A stretch of 64,000 bases of DNA from Chrysoporthe austroafricana (GCA_001051155.2 JYIP02000003.1:930001-994000); one strand, 5' to 3'. Shown: positions 35,409 through 48,538, numbered from the stretch's first letter. The notes: generated by a model from the sequence alone, not told the origin. Numbers and translations are program-made.

Positions 35409-36476
35409 CTACTCGTCCACCATCTGGTCCTGGAGAGCTTCCACGCCGCCACGGAGCAACTTCTCCTTGTTCTCCTGCCACCTGATGAACGCGAGCCCCT
35501 GCAGCAGACAATCTGCCAGATCGTCCAACTTCTTCAGGCTCTCCACGCCGCTCTTTCCCCTCTTGCCTTTAGCCTCCCACTTGTCGACATACTCCTTCAC
35601 CACCTCCCCGACCCGCCCACCCTGGTCGATCCTCACGCCCTCGCCGGCGTGCAACATCCGCCCGATGATGTCCTTCTTGATCTTCTTGTTGTCCGAGCCC
35701 CCCTTCTTGTTCCAGATCGTCGCGGCCGCGGCCCCGCCCTCCTGCACGGCCATGAACTCGAGGACATTGCGCGCCACGACACCCTCGAGCCTCCCGTCGG
35801 GCCACCTGCCGAGCTGCTTGAGCGTGCTGAAGACGGCGTAGAGCATGGACTCGAGCGAGTTCACGCGCAGCGTCCACTCGAACACCCCGGACCCGCCCAT
35901 GGAGCGGAAGCGCTGCTGCTCGAGGGTGATGACGTCGGGCTCCAGGTGGAGGAGGCGCGTCAGGATGAGCTCGGCGGCGAGCTGGGAGAGGCGGAGGGGG
36001 GAGAAGTCTTCTATGGGCACAGGAGTGGTTGCGGGATCTGCCGCGGCCTCCTCGGCGGCGACGTCTGGGCCCACATCCGGGTCTTCATCCTCGGCGGCCT
36101 TCTTCTTGCTGCCTTTCTTCTTGGCCCTGGGTTTGGGCACCTTGGGCGTCTTGGGGATCAGGGCGAGGCGCTCCCAGGCGTGGAGGACAGGCGTCAGTGG
36201 GGCGGGGGAGGCTGGGTCGCGTTTCCTCGTCCCTCTCGTCGAGGCGGCAGGTATGTCATGGCGTGCTCCTGGCACCTCAAGCAGACTGTACGCGAGGTTG
36301 CGGATCCCCAGATCTATGCTCAGGACGCGGGTGCCGGGGGCCAGTGGCCTAAAGCCTCTCAGGTCATCCGTGATTCGGTCTGTGATGGCAGCCTTGGTGC
36401 CGGACCTGCTCTTCCCACAAAGACGTGCCACCTGTTTCAACTGTGCTGCCGTGAACTTTGGTGGGAAAGTGATCAT
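35409..36476 (-). CDS. CCE1: Mitochondrial Holliday junction resolvase CCE1/YDC2
   Basis: A single exon encodes 355 residues. The N-terminal 40 residues form a SAP-like helix-turn-helix (AAQLKQVARLCG...SGTKAAITDRI). The RNase-H-fold catalytic domain starts at SIDLGIRNLAY (first metal Asp) and continues with ITLEQQRFR (acidic Glu) and, near the C-terminus, KKLDDLADCLLQGLAF (last Asp pair). This set matches the fungal Cce1/Ydc2 family, which cuts four-way junctions and is needed for mitochondrial DNA segregation. A Lys/Arg-rich low-complexity insert (about residues 110-160) separates the first two motifs, as in other filamentous fungi. It ends 120 bp from the RecQ helicase stop in tail-to-tail arrangement. 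Confidence 0.92.
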   Translation of the reverse strand: MITFPPKFTAAQLKQVARLCGKSRSGTKAAITDRITDDLRGFRPLAPGTRVLSIDLGIRNLAYSLLEVPGARHDIPAASTRGTRKRDPASPAPLTPVLHAWERLALIPKTPKVPKPRAKKKGSKKKAAEDEDPDVGPDVAAEEAAADPATTPVPIEDFSPLRLSQLAAELILTRLLHLEPDVITLEQQRFRSMGGSGVFEWTLRVNSLESMLYAVFSTLKQLGRWPDGRLEGVVARNVLEFMAVQEGGAAAATIWNKKGGSDNKKIKKDIIGRMLHAGEGVRIDQGGRVGEVVKEYVDKWEAKGKRGKSGVESLKKLDDLADCLLQGLAFIRWQENKEKLLRGGVEALQDQMVDE

Positions 36477-38964
<2,488 letters not shown>

Positions 38965-39196
38965 AGTAAATAGGTGTGCAAGATGGGGGACCATAGACTC
39001 GTTCTGATCTCAGACTTTGAAAATGTACATTTCCACTCAAACCTGGAGCTCCGCGCTGGTATTTCCGATTGGACGAAGCAATGCGAACCATGCTCTTTCG
39101 AACATGGCAGTCCGGCACCGCACCACCTTCTGGTGACGCTCTCGTGACTCAACCAAACCCTCCCCCCCCCCCAACCCCCCAGGATCCTATGTGCCC

Positions 39197-39613
39197 TCAC
39201 ACCGTGAACTCCAACCGGTTCCCCGCAAAGTCCCTCGCGAAGAAGCGCTGGGGGTACTCGACGCCCTTGGCCCCGCTGCTCTCCTCCCCGGGCTTGTCGG
39301 CCGCCTGTGGGGCGCCCTCGCCGCCGCGCTCGAAGTGCTCCCAGATGCGCTGCCGCAGGGCCAGGAGCTCCTCGCCGGAGCCGACGCGGAAGCACGGGTG
39401 GCGACTCGAGACGAGCGCGAAGTCCTCGGCCTTGCCGAAGGCGATGTGGACCTGCTGGCCCGAGGCGCCGATGTCGAACCAGGCGAGCGTGCCGGCCTGG
39501 GCGGCGGGCACCGGCCGCGGGGTCAGGCCGAGGGTGGTGCCGTAGAAGGACTCCGCGGCCGGGAGGGTCGCGGGGGGCACCACGAGGTTGATGTGGTGGA
39601 TGCCGGTGATCAT
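39197..39613 (-). CDS. VOC/glyoxalase-fold small protein
   Basis: A 138-residue single-exon protein of the vicinal-oxygen-chelate superfamily. The start ITGIHHINLVVP holds the metal-binding His of the first beta-alpha-beta-beta-beta unit, and the C-terminal FARDFAGNRLEF holds the usual Glu ligand. One such domain pair is expected per monomer, so it probably works as a dimer. Members include glyoxalase I, bleomycin-resistance-like proteins and ring-cleaving dioxygenases; the substrate here cannot be read from sequence. It converges on glutathione reductase (232 bp apart). If it is a glyoxalase it would share glutathione chemistry with that neighbour, but this is speculative. Confidence 0.85.
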   Translation of the reverse strand: MITGIHHINLVVPPATLPAAESFYGTTLGLTPRPVPAAQAGTLAWFDIGASGQQVHIAFGKAEDFALVSSRHPCFRVGSGEELLALRQRIWEHFERGGEGAPQAADKPGEESSGAKGVEYPQRFFARDFAGNRLEFTV

Positions 39614-40273
39614 CTTGTCTTGCCTGTTGGGTGCCGCTGACGCGCAGGACAGAAGAAGTGGTGAGGAGGTATTGGTGAGTGGTGAGCCCGAAAGGAGGGG
39701 GACGATGAGGCGATCGTAGTAATTAGTCAGGTGCGCAGCATTATCAAGGCCCGAAGTGCCCCAGCTGTCGGGATCTCTGCGCAGGCTTCAAGTATTCCCG
39801 TGAAAACATTCTGCCATGATTCGCTCCGGCTAAAAGTTTCCTAAACGGTCTTGGGTGGGGGGGGGGGTTGGTATTCTCGTGAGCAACATGGTACAAGCGT
39901 ACTAAAGGACTCATCGCGCGGGTTCGGGTTCCCCAACGTCATCTCCTGCAGTGTCTCCGGCGCCGGCGACCAAGGACCGGCGGCTCGTCCTCCCTACACG
40001 CAGATGGCGTCTTCGTCTTTACTCGAAAACCGAGGAGTCCATGTGGTGAGCGCTGCTCTGGATTGAGGATCCAACAGACGTTCTTGCAGGCACCTTTACG
40101 GAAAGGCCAAAACATTCTCAGCGGCGCTTGTCCCTCCTATCACTACAATAACAGCGAAAAGCAAACCAGGGGGGCATATATCACCCCTTCTGACGCTCCT
40201 ATATCTGCTTCTTCTGCTGTTGCTGCACTTGGCCCCAACTCGTCCCGTGTTGCGCGCCGGCTCTGGCGCAGTC
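39614..40273. other. Divergent promoter region
   Basis: This lies between the VOC protein (minus) and the amidohydrolase (plus). A G10 run is at about 39856-39866. No gene is seen. Confidence 0.55.
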
Positions 40274-41737
40274 ATGGCCCCTGATTCGGGTGCACTTCGA
40301 TCTGAGACGACTACGCCCTCGCTATCCTCGCGGGACGTGTCTACTAGCGGCCCAATCACGCTGGAGAACGTTATAATTCCAAGTATTGACGACCGGTCCA
40401 GATGGGACATCGAAATTGAAGGAGGCAAGGTAGCATCTCGGGTCCCATCGTCCTCTTCATCCCCTCCGAGCCTCCTCCTCCCACCTTTATGCCACCCTCA
40501 CATCCACCTCGACAAGCCCTATATTCTCACTTGCAACCGTGACCCTTCAGGTCCGTACCCTGACTACACCGATCTGGCCCCCAAGTCTGGCAGCTTCGAG
40601 GAGGCCCTCGCCAACACGTCTGCCGCAAAGGCGAGGTACACGCCGGAGGACCTGTACCTCAGGGGGTCACAGCTGCTCGCCGAGAGCTACGCCTGCCACG
40701 GGGTGACCTCGATGCGAGCGTTCGTGGAGGTTGATCATGTCGTCAGGTTCAAGACGCTCGAGGCCGCTGTTCGGCTGAAGCAGGATTTCAGCCACCTCAT
40801 TGACGTGCAGATCTGCCTGTTCGCCCAGGACCCCATCTTCTCTATCGGGTACGGCGAGGAGAATCGCCAACTGTTGGTGCAAGCGCTCGACACGTATCCG
40901 GACTTCATAGAAGCCCTGGGCACGACGCCATACGTTGAGCAGGGCTCAGACACGGTCACGAAGACAGAGGCAGAAACTAGGAACATTGAGTGGGCGGTCG
41001 ATACAGCGATGGAGAGGGGCTTGCACTTGGACTTTCATCTGGACTACAACCTCGACAAAACACGAACATCCTCCGTGTTGGAAGTTATCTCACAGGCGCG
41101 GAGCCGCAACTGGGTCGCGCACTCCAAGCCAAGGAGAACCATCGCGATAGGCCACTGCACGCAGCTGACCACTCGGGATGACTGTCTCCGGCAGGTAGCG
41201 GCACTCGTCCAAGAAGCGCCGGAGCTCCCGATTCATTTCGTCGGCCTGCCTACGAGCGATCTGTTCATGATGGGGCGGCCAGAGCCCGAGACAAATGATA
41301 GCGGAACCCACTACATGCCGCATTCGCGCCTCAGAGGGACGATGCAGATCCCGTCCATGATCAAGGACTTTGGCCTCAGCGGCTGTCTCGGTGTGAACAA
41401 CGTCGGGAACGCCTTTACGCCGTTTGGCAATGGGGACCCGCTGCAGCTGGCGTGCTGGGGGACGGGTGTCTACCAGGCGGGCACGGTAGCGGACGCCCAG
41501 CTGCTGTACGAGTGCGTGAGCGATCGTTCGAGGAGGACGATCGGGCTCCCCCCTAGTTGCAGACCGGGGGCTGCGTCCGAGGTGCCCCTCCCAGGCCTGC
41601 TCTTTCGCAATTTGGAAAATACTGTGCTTCCAGGCAGGGATGGCGGGAAGCTGACGGTGCCGGTGAGACATAGGCTGAGCATTAAGGATATCGTCTGGGA
41701 CCCGCCGGACAGCACCCTTCGACAGGTCATCAGATGA
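40274..41737 (+). CDS. Cytosine-deaminase-like metal-dependent amidohydrolase
   Basis: A single exon of 487 residues from the ATG at 40274. Metal-binding motifs of the amidohydrolase superfamily are in order: HPHIHLDK, HLDFHLDYN and AIGHCTQL, then a late GVNNVGN segment near the expected catalytic Asp position. The HxHLDK form is typical of the cytosine deaminase/atzC-like branch, which hydrolyses C-N bonds of cyclic amides or amines in the cytosol. An N-terminal small beta-sandwich region (ITLENVIIPSID) precedes the barrel. After the stop, another frame stays open from 41738 to about 41947 and reads DDRAVFSVKKLEAVIKD, plausible as the normal C-terminal strand of the family. A frameshift or sequence error near 41720-41740 may therefore have truncated the model. 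The substrate is unknown. Confidence 0.85.
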   Translation: MAPDSGALRSETTTPSLSSRDVSTSGPITLENVIIPSIDDRSRWDIEIEGGKVASRVPSSSSSPPSLLLPPLCHPHIHLDKPYILTCNRDPSGPYPDYTDLAPKSGSFEEALANTSAAKARYTPEDLYLRGSQLLAESYACHGVTSMRAFVEVDHVVRFKTLEAAVRLKQDFSHLIDVQICLFAQDPIFSIGYGEENRQLLVQALDTYPDFIEALGTTPYVEQGSDTVTKTEAETRNIEWAVDTAMERGLHLDFHLDYNLDKTRTSSVLEVISQARSRNWVAHSKPRRTIAIGHCTQLTTRDDCLRQVAALVQEAPELPIHFVGLPTSDLFMMGRPEPETNDSGTHYMPHSRLRGTMQIPSMIKDFGLSGCLGVNNVGNAFTPFGNGDPLQLACWGTGVYQAGTVADAQLLYECVSDRSRRTIGLPPSCRPGAASEVPLPGLLFRNLENTVLPGRDGGKLTVPVRHRLSIKDIVWDPPDSTLRQVIR

Positions 41738-43429
41738 CAGGGCCGTCTTTAGCGTCAAGAAGCTGGAGGCCGTCATCAAAGATCGGAGACAGCTTCAGCG
41801 CAAACAGGCGCTACCAATAGGAGAGGAGAACGTCCCAGAGCGAATAGTGGACTTTCCAATGGACATGGTTTCCAACAAAACACGAATCCATCAACATCCG
41901 GACGCACTACAGAGAGCACCGGACTCCCAGGGACTAGATAGGAGCTGATCGGGAAGACTCTACCTCGACGTTTGATTCGTTTCTAGGAGGCCACTAGTTA
42001 ATCTGTCATAGGTAGATAGGCAAGCACGTACTCTACTAGTTATGAAGCCGTCGCGACCTAGTGCACTCGTGCACAAATGATGTTCAATACTCGATATCGT
42101 AGCACAGCAAGCCCGTATTTTTTGACATGTATATCGTGGGGAGTTTTCGACACATAAGTATCCGCAATTTCTTCGAGCGACTCTGTGCCCTTACATTTTT
42201 CCCTTCTTTCGCCCATCAACACCACAAAAGACGCTCCAAACTATGTTGTCACTCGATCAGATGGAAAGAACAAGGCATGAATCTGCATTCGACTTCAAAC
42301 CACTCAACAACTACCGCCTATGCACCACCACCGAGATGTCAGACAGACCACAAACCAGGGCAGGGGGCCCCACCTGCCTGCGCCCGCTTGCCAAGCAGCG
42401 CGAGGCCATCGTCAATGGCGCAACTTCCAAATTGGCTGTGCCGTGTCCAGCGCGGACCGAACGAAACAAGAAGCCCGTGCGCCCGCTCCGCAATCCCGTG
42501 GTAAGAAAGAAGAAGATGAAGAAGCAGAAAAGGAAGAACGTGAAGAAGGGTAAGCAGACGAAAGAGACGAAAGACACAACCTAGCCAGCATTCTCTCGGC
42601 TGGGCGGATATTGGACGGAGCATGCCGGATAAGCGCGGAGGATGATTCGATTTTGAAACCTGCTGCATCAGAGTTGGAGGATAGGATAGCAAGTGTGCTT
42701 CAAGTATGACTTGGAGAGAAATTCCTCGCGAGGACTAATATCATCTTTATCGTCCATCTCATCCATACCATTTGCTCTACTGGTGCTTGTCGTATTTCGT
42801 GGCATACACATGAGCACCAACGGGTTATATCACTGTAGGATGAACACCTGCTGCTTAGCTACCGTGCGTGCAAGCTCACCCGTGGCTCTACTGATTTTGG
42901 CCTAGAAGCAACCTCGGAAGCGCTTACAGCTGCTGACATTCAAGCACTTTGAGCGCCACATCTTCAGCACCAATTTGGAAACAACATCTAGCAGAGGCAC
43001 GCACCAACACACAGTTGGTAGGCTCCCTTATGTCTAGCACGTTAATGCCAATCCCATAGGCAGGCTTGTACTGCTTTGCCTGAACCTTTTTTTTTTTTCT
43101 TTTTCAAGCTGAGATCCTACCTTTACTAAGTGACTATATAGTAACCACTAGTGTGTTCGCTCTTCAGGATAGAGGGTTTTGCGGGCTTGATATAAAGGTG
43201 ATTAACATTAAATTCCAGCTATCGAGGAGTTGCAATCGTGATGTCCTTGCTCCCGCAGCAGCGATCTATGGTTGCATTGCAGTAGCGCCGCATATCGTGC
43301 CGTATCATCTGTCACTGCGCTCCTCACCTGACACCCCTGCCAGCCTATATTCACTCTCATCCCCTCTCACGAAAGCTCCGCCCGCCACCAGCGATTTTTC
43401 TTCCAGGCAAACAAAGCAACCGACCAGAC
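41738..43429. other. Intergenic stretch
   Basis: The first 210 bases may be the displaced C-terminus of the amidohydrolase. A Lys-rich open frame at 42243-42584 has no other sign of being a gene. A T10 run is at 43087-43098. No gene is supported. Confidence 0.5.
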
Positions 43430-44512
43430 ATGTCCTCCTCGATGCGTCCGCTCAGCCCACCCGGGCCGTCTTCGGCCTCGGTGACAAACACGACCGTGTC
43501 CACCTCACCCAGGAGCACGATCTCCCCGGGCTCTGGCACGGGCGCCGGGGGAGGCCCGTCGACCACGGCATCGTCGTCCGTGTCGGCCTCGCAGTTCCCC
43601 GTCCCGCCAGGCCATCACCACCACCTCCACCATCACCACAATAACCATCACCATCAGGCCCCGGGAGCCGGCGGTGTGCAGCAGCCTGCGCACCCCAACC
43701 CCCACACAAGTCCGCAGGCCGCCGCCTCCCGCGGCGCCGCCCCGGCCTCGCCGCCGTCCGCCGGCCCCTCCTCCCCCACGAACCCCACGCAGCTCCCCTC
43801 TCCGGCGCAGGAGGCTCAGATCGCCCAGGCGCGCGCGGCGCTCGTGGCGTCGCTGGGCAACGCCCTCGACACGGAGCTGTCGACGCGCGCCGCGCTGCTG
43901 CACGCCAACCAGGCCGCCATCGCGCGGCAGGACCGCGACGTCCGGGCGGCGCTGGACGGGCTGCGCCGCGAGGACGAGAAGCTGCTGCGGGCGCTGAACG
44001 ACGGCAGCCGCCAGGTCAAGGAGCTCGGGGACGTGCAGAACTGGGCGGAGCGCCTGGAGCGGGACTTCCTGGTGTTGGAGGAGACGATGAGGCTGGTCGA
44101 GCGGGGGGAGGAGGGGAGTGAGGCGGGGAGCTGGAGCGGCAGCGGCAGCGGCAGCGTGAGCGGGAGTGGGAGTTGGAGTGGCAGTGATGGCGGGAGCGAG
44201 GTTGGCGATGGGGACGGGGACGCTCGTATGGCTGGCGTCGATGAGCAGGATGATGGACAGGATGGCCGTGAGGGTGCTGGGCCGGTGAATAAGGGCAAGG
44301 GAAAGGAGGTGGTACAGGCAGCAGCCCCTACAGATGCTATGGACGTCGAGCCTGCCCAGATCCCTCTACCCCCTGATGCTCCTTCAGAGGCTGAGACGAG
44401 CAGCGCTGTCGACAACGCGCAGCTGGGAGCCGCCAGGCAGGACACCACAGCGCCGCCACAACCCCTGGCCGCGACTAGTTGGATGAGGCGGTTCATATGG
44501 AAGAGCTCATGA
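43430..44512 (+). CDS. GCN5L1/BLOC1S1-like protein with low-complexity extensions
   Basis: A single exon of 360 residues. The middle (about residues 125-225) is a helical, coiled-coil domain ending with KELGDVQNWAERLERDF, which closely matches the signature of GCN5L1/BLOC1S1. That protein is a subunit of the BLOC-1 complex acting in endosome-lysosome trafficking; the animal protein has also been linked to mitochondrial protein acetylation. The N-terminal 120 residues are Ser/Pro/Ala-rich and contain a His cluster (13 His within about 18 residues). The C-terminal third is a Gly/Ser repeat (GSGSGSVSGSG) followed by an acidic tail. Both extensions are absent from the animal protein. It converges on TSC13 (242 bp between stops). 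Confidence 0.75.
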   Translation: MSSSMRPLSPPGPSSASVTNTTVSTSPRSTISPGSGTGAGGGPSTTASSSVSASQFPVPPGHHHHLHHHHNNHHHQAPGAGGVQQPAHPNPHTSPQAAASRGAAPASPPSAGPSSPTNPTQLPSPAQEAQIAQARAALVASLGNALDTELSTRAALLHANQAAIARQDRDVRAALDGLRREDEKLLRALNDGSRQVKELGDVQNWAERLERDFLVLEETMRLVERGEEGSEAGSWSGSGSGSVSGSGSWSGSDGGSEVGDGDGDARMAGVDEQDDGQDGREGAGPVNKGKGKEVVQAAAPTDAMDVEPAQIPLPPDAPSEAETSSAVDNAQLGAARQDTTAPPQPLAATSWMRRFIWKSS

Positions 44513-44754
44513 TGGATTTCACGGGGTGCACTTTTTCACGACTTAACGATTCACGATTGTATGACATCTATGGCCGGTTGGCATTTCGACCTCCTCTAAG
44601 CGCCTTACAGCGCGGAGTTCATCCTTTTTAGTCTAAGAATACTGCACGAGCACAACATAGCCAGGTCTTCTCGTGTTTAGAGGCTCGGGAGTGGAAGTCC
44701 TCTAAGACAACATAGCAGAACAACCGAGACGCCCCCTGATGCAAAGTTCCCTAT

Positions 44755-45835
44755 TCAATAGAAGCCGTAAAACAAGGTGTACTTCTTCTTCTTATACTTA
44801 TCACCAAAAGTCTCCCTCAGCGCTGCCTCCTTGTCACGCGACCAGGAGGCCATGTACATGGTTCCAATTGCGATGGACAGCACGACCGACCACTCCCGGG
44901 AGACCAGAATTATGCCGATCCACGCAATGATCTCGAACATGTAGTTCGGGCAGGTGACTAAGCTGCTCCCGATGCAGCTCGGGATGCCCTTCTCGGTGCT
45001 CCCGGGCTTGCGCAGCCCAGCCAGGTGCTGGTGCACGACATAGTTGGCCACCTCGCCACCAAGGAACAGCGCAATGCCGATATAGTCCAACAGCCCCAGG
45101 TCCGAGCGGTTCGCGAAGGACTTGGGCGAGTAGATGAAGAAGGCGGCCAGCAAGCCTGCGGTGAGCCAGTAGTAGGCCGAGTTCTTGATGATGTTGAAGG
45201 CGGGCATGGTGTTCGCGGAGAACCTGTGCAGGAAGGCGGTCTCAAGCTCGCGCTTGGCGAAGTGGGACACGAACATGAAGAAGCAGATCTTCTGCACAGT
45301 CGTCAGGGGAATCTTGTCTGCATCCTTGTAGAGGACCGGGTCGATCTTGGCGAGCTGCGGCCGGAGATAATAGAAGAACGGGTGGAACAGGAGAGGACCG
45401 AGGTACTCGACGAGGTAGACAGTGCGCCAGGATGCTTGAGGGCCTGCAGAAGAACGTCAGAACGCTAGCATCCCGGGAGAGGGAGGGCTCCCCAGCTAGA
45501 AGGTATCCCATACCAAGGTCTTGTACCAGAAGCAGCCCGTTGCTCATGATCTCCTCCTGGTTCCGGACCAGCGCCCTCCGGTCTGCGATCCTCTTCTTGC
45601 TGGAAGGGTAGAACAAGCCGATCCGGTTGAAGTCCTTGACGCCGGTCTGGCGGGCCACGAGCTTCTTAACATCTTCGATCTCAGCATTGTTTGGCACCTC
45701 GATGGAGCCAGGAAGCTTCCGAAGCGGTTTCTTGTGTGCTGCCACGAGGACGTCGGGTCAGCGCTGGAAACGGTGGGGAGCGTTGGGTTTGTATCTACCT
45801 CGATCGGCGAGCGCGAGTGTTATTGAGCCAGACAT
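44755..45835 (-). CDS. TSC13: Very-long-chain enoyl-CoA reductase
   Basis: Three exons (45835-45799, 45738-45514, 45443-44755; introns 60 and 70 nt) give 316 residues. The enzyme performs the last step of the ER fatty-acid elongation cycle, NADPH-dependent reduction of trans-2-enoyl-CoA, feeding sphingolipid synthesis. The N-terminus is ubiquitin-like, followed by several membrane segments (YYWLTAGLLAAFF, YIGIALFLGG, FEIIAWIGIILV). The C-terminal steroid-5-alpha-reductase domain contains the conserved CPNYMFEI segment with the proposed catalytic Tyr. It ends in a lysine-rich KYKKKKYTLFYGFY tail as in the family. The first exon has only 12 full codons and was found by joining its donor to the acceptor at 45739. 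Confidence 0.93.
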
Positions 45836-47473
45836 CTTTCAATCTACCCGTATCGTCGATCCGGACGGAGTTCAGGCGTTCGGCGGCGCGTGCTCGAAGG
45901 GGGGGTCTGTATGTTGACGGGGCGGGAAAATGTTGGCGAAGCCAATTTCCACGCGCAGCACTAAGCTTGGGAAGCTCGCCTCGGCCCGTAGCGGCGCAAC
46001 GCCTACCCTCGCACTCGCACACGTCGCACTACCTCGGCAGGCTTGGCGGCGGGTTACCCCAGCACGTTTGGGCGATGACTCAGCCAGCCTCTGCCTGGTT
46101 AGTCACGGCGCCTCTGGGTTCTTCTATACGGCAAGTATATCCGTCTACCTCACGCATCAATCATGTGTGCTATCCAAGAGACCCTAGGCGCTAAGAGATT
46201 GTGATTGAGAATTCAAAAGGCATAGGTGAGATGGAGCACGTTCTTCATTGATACCCTTGCACACAATGAACTAGTCAAGCACACAAATAAATGCAGTGTT
46301 CATACCGTAGCCAGAAACCCCCATGCTATTCCGTCCTATACGTTATCAGGCAAGGCGCTAGAGAAGTCCAAGGCACCACGCATCGGTGTTGAAAGAATCA
46401 AGGCTGATTAAGGTATTTATATGTATAAATAAGAGCCTCAGGTAAACGCGCAGGAGAAATGTGGGCCAAGTCAGCTTTTACAACCGAATACCTTCCGGGA
46501 TGGGTCCGGTGCAACTGCCACGCTGACGCCCGGGGGGGGGGTCAACGTTATAAGCATGCGTGAAGAGCTCAATAGATAGCACTTGTGGCAGAACGCCACT
46601 ACGGGTCGTCCTTTAGTCCTCCCAACTGATTAATGTATTCAGACTACTCATGTATTCTTTCCTAGCGCGTTAATTCTTGCGCAATCAATCCTCCTCTAAT
46701 ACTGACCACCTTTGACCACCTTTCCCCAAAACCCAATCTGAAAGCCCCCTAGAGAAGGTGCAGAGGGAGCAACCACCATGCACACTCATCAACATGAACA
46801 GCCTCGCTGTCATGCTTAGAGGTAATGGGAAGTACAAGGAGGAGCAAATGTACCAGTAGATATTAGAGCTAAGTGTTGGGGCGAGAACACGCCTCTACAC
46901 TTGCGAGCATTGATAACCTTGCAGTAGTAACCTCGGGATGTATGAGGAAGAGTACACAACCTCTAGTGGCCACTTACCCGCCACCTACTCGGCAAATTTC
47001 ATTATAAGTCGTTTCGAAGGCTATTTCCTCGGTATATCTAGTGATTCTATGAGTCTAGAACGTCTGTAGAATTCATAACCCTCTACGATAATAACAACAT
47101 GAAGACAAGGAGATGGCCCACCCCCGCACCATACACACACACATACACATAAAAAGGAGAAGAGGGAAGAAAAAAGGAAGGGGAAAAAAAAAGAGGACCA
47201 GGGTGGAGTTCGGTTGCAGCAAGAAAAGGATTTACTATTATGAATATAGACTTCTGGCTTCTGTGTCCTCCTCATTGGGGGCCTTTTGACGTCAGCCGTC
47301 GAGGTTGTCATTCTCAACAACGGCCCCGCTTTCTAGTCTCCGGCATCCGCCTTCCGTTTGATCCGGATTTCCGGCAGCCGAGGAGGGCCTCTTATTAATA
47401 GTATATCACTCCTGCTCTCACTTTCTTCACTGCCTCTCTACGTTACAAATTTTACGACCGTTGTGCACCCCTT
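45836..47473. other. Intergenic stretch with purine-rich tract
   Basis: Between TSC13 and the quinone oxidoreductase no gene is supported. A run of G at about 46531-46540 and an A/G tract on the plus strand at about 47152-47200 (AGGAGAAGAGGG type, pyrimidine on the other strand) stand out. Confidence 0.55.
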
Positions 47474-48538
47474 ATGCTCAGGTCCATCCCCAGACTCCAG
47501 GCCATATCAAGAAGCCTCAGACCGTCTTTCGCTACGTTACACACCACCCCCACACCCGCGATGAAGGCCGTTGTATACGACAAGACCGGGGACTCGTCTG
47601 TCCTGCACGTCGGCGACGTCCCCAAACCGACCCCGGGCCCCGCCGACGCCCTCGTCAAGATCGAGTGGGCTGGTATCAACTTCATCGACGTCTACTTCCG
47701 CACCGGCTTGTACCCCATCAGCTTCCCCGCCATCACGGGCCGCGAGGGTGCTGGCGTCATCGAGGCCCTGGGCGCCGACGTGCCCGCCTCCTATGGCCTC
47801 AAGGTCGGCGACCGCGTCGCCTGCCTCTCTCAGGGCGTCATGGCCGAGTACTGCGCGACGCCCGCCGCGCACATCATGCGCCTGCCGGACGGCGTGTCGA
47901 ACCGCCAGGGCGCCGCCCTCATCCTGCAGGGCCTGACGGCCTGGACGCTCGTCACGGACGCGCACGAAGTCAAGGCCGGCGAGGTGGTCCTCGTGCACGC
48001 GGCTGCGGGCGGCACCGGCGGCCTGATCGTGCAGATGGCGAAGCACCTGGGCGCCACGGTCATCGGGACGGCGAGTACGCCGGCCAAGATCGAGATCGCC
48101 AGGGGCCACGGGTGCGATCACGTCATCAACTACTCCGAGGAGAACGTGCTGGAGGCCGTCATGAAGCTGACAGACGGCAAGGGCTGCCATGCTGTGTTCA
48201 GCGGCATCGGGCAGGCCACGTTCAAGGATGATATGGAGTGCTGCCGGAAGAAGGGCTCCATGGTCACGTTCGGCAACGCGTCGGGTGCGATCGAGGGGTT
48301 CCGCCCGCTCGAGCTCAGCAAGAAGAACGTCAAGCTGCTGAGGCCCAGGCTGGATGTCTATGTCAGCGAGAGGGAGGACTTTGAGAAGCGCTCCGCCGAG
48401 TTACTGGATCTGGTGGCGAAGGGCATCGTCAAGCTTGATATCGGCAAGGAGTACACGATGGAGCAGGTTGGCCAGGCACACGATGATCTGTCGGGCAGGA
48501 AGTCGACGGGCAAGCTCATTGTAAAGGTTTCGGCATAG
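47474..48538 (+). CDS. NADPH:quinone oxidoreductase (zeta-crystallin type)
   Basis: A single exon of 354 residues in the medium-chain dehydrogenase/reductase superfamily, quinone oxidoreductase branch. The GroES-like N-terminal domain includes the GINFIDVYFRTGLYP signature and GREGAGVI. The Rossmann domain has VLVHAAAGGTGGLIVQMAK and a C-terminal substrate domain follows. There are no zinc-ligand cysteines of the alcohol dehydrogenase type, as expected. It would reduce quinones with NADPH, limiting oxidative stress. The first ATG gives an Arg/Ser-rich leader of mitochondrial type (MLRSIPRLQAISRSLRPSF). A second ATG at residue 30 (47561, MKAVVYDKTG) matches where most family members begin, so two localised forms are possible. 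The coding sequence is GC-rich. Confidence 0.93.
   Translation: MLRSIPRLQAISRSLRPSFATLHTTPTPAMKAVVYDKTGDSSVLHVGDVPKPTPGPADALVKIEWAGINFIDVYFRTGLYPISFPAITGREGAGVIEALGADVPASYGLKVGDRVACLSQGVMAEYCATPAAHIMRLPDGVSNRQGAALILQGLTAWTLVTDAHEVKAGEVVLVHAAAGGTGGLIVQMAKHLGATVIGTASTPAKIEIARGHGCDHVINYSEENVLEAVMKLTDGKGCHAVFSGIGQATFKDDMECCRKKGSMVTFGNASGAIEGFRPLELSKKNVKLLRPRLDVYVSEREDFEKRSAELLDLVAKGIVKLDIGKEYTMEQVGQAHDDLSGRKSTGKLIVKVSA

Noticed and set aside
42243..42584. Lys-rich 113-codon frame (KKKMKKQKRKNVKKGKQ)
   Set aside because: Low-complexity, surrounded by other overlapping frames, no splice or family support.
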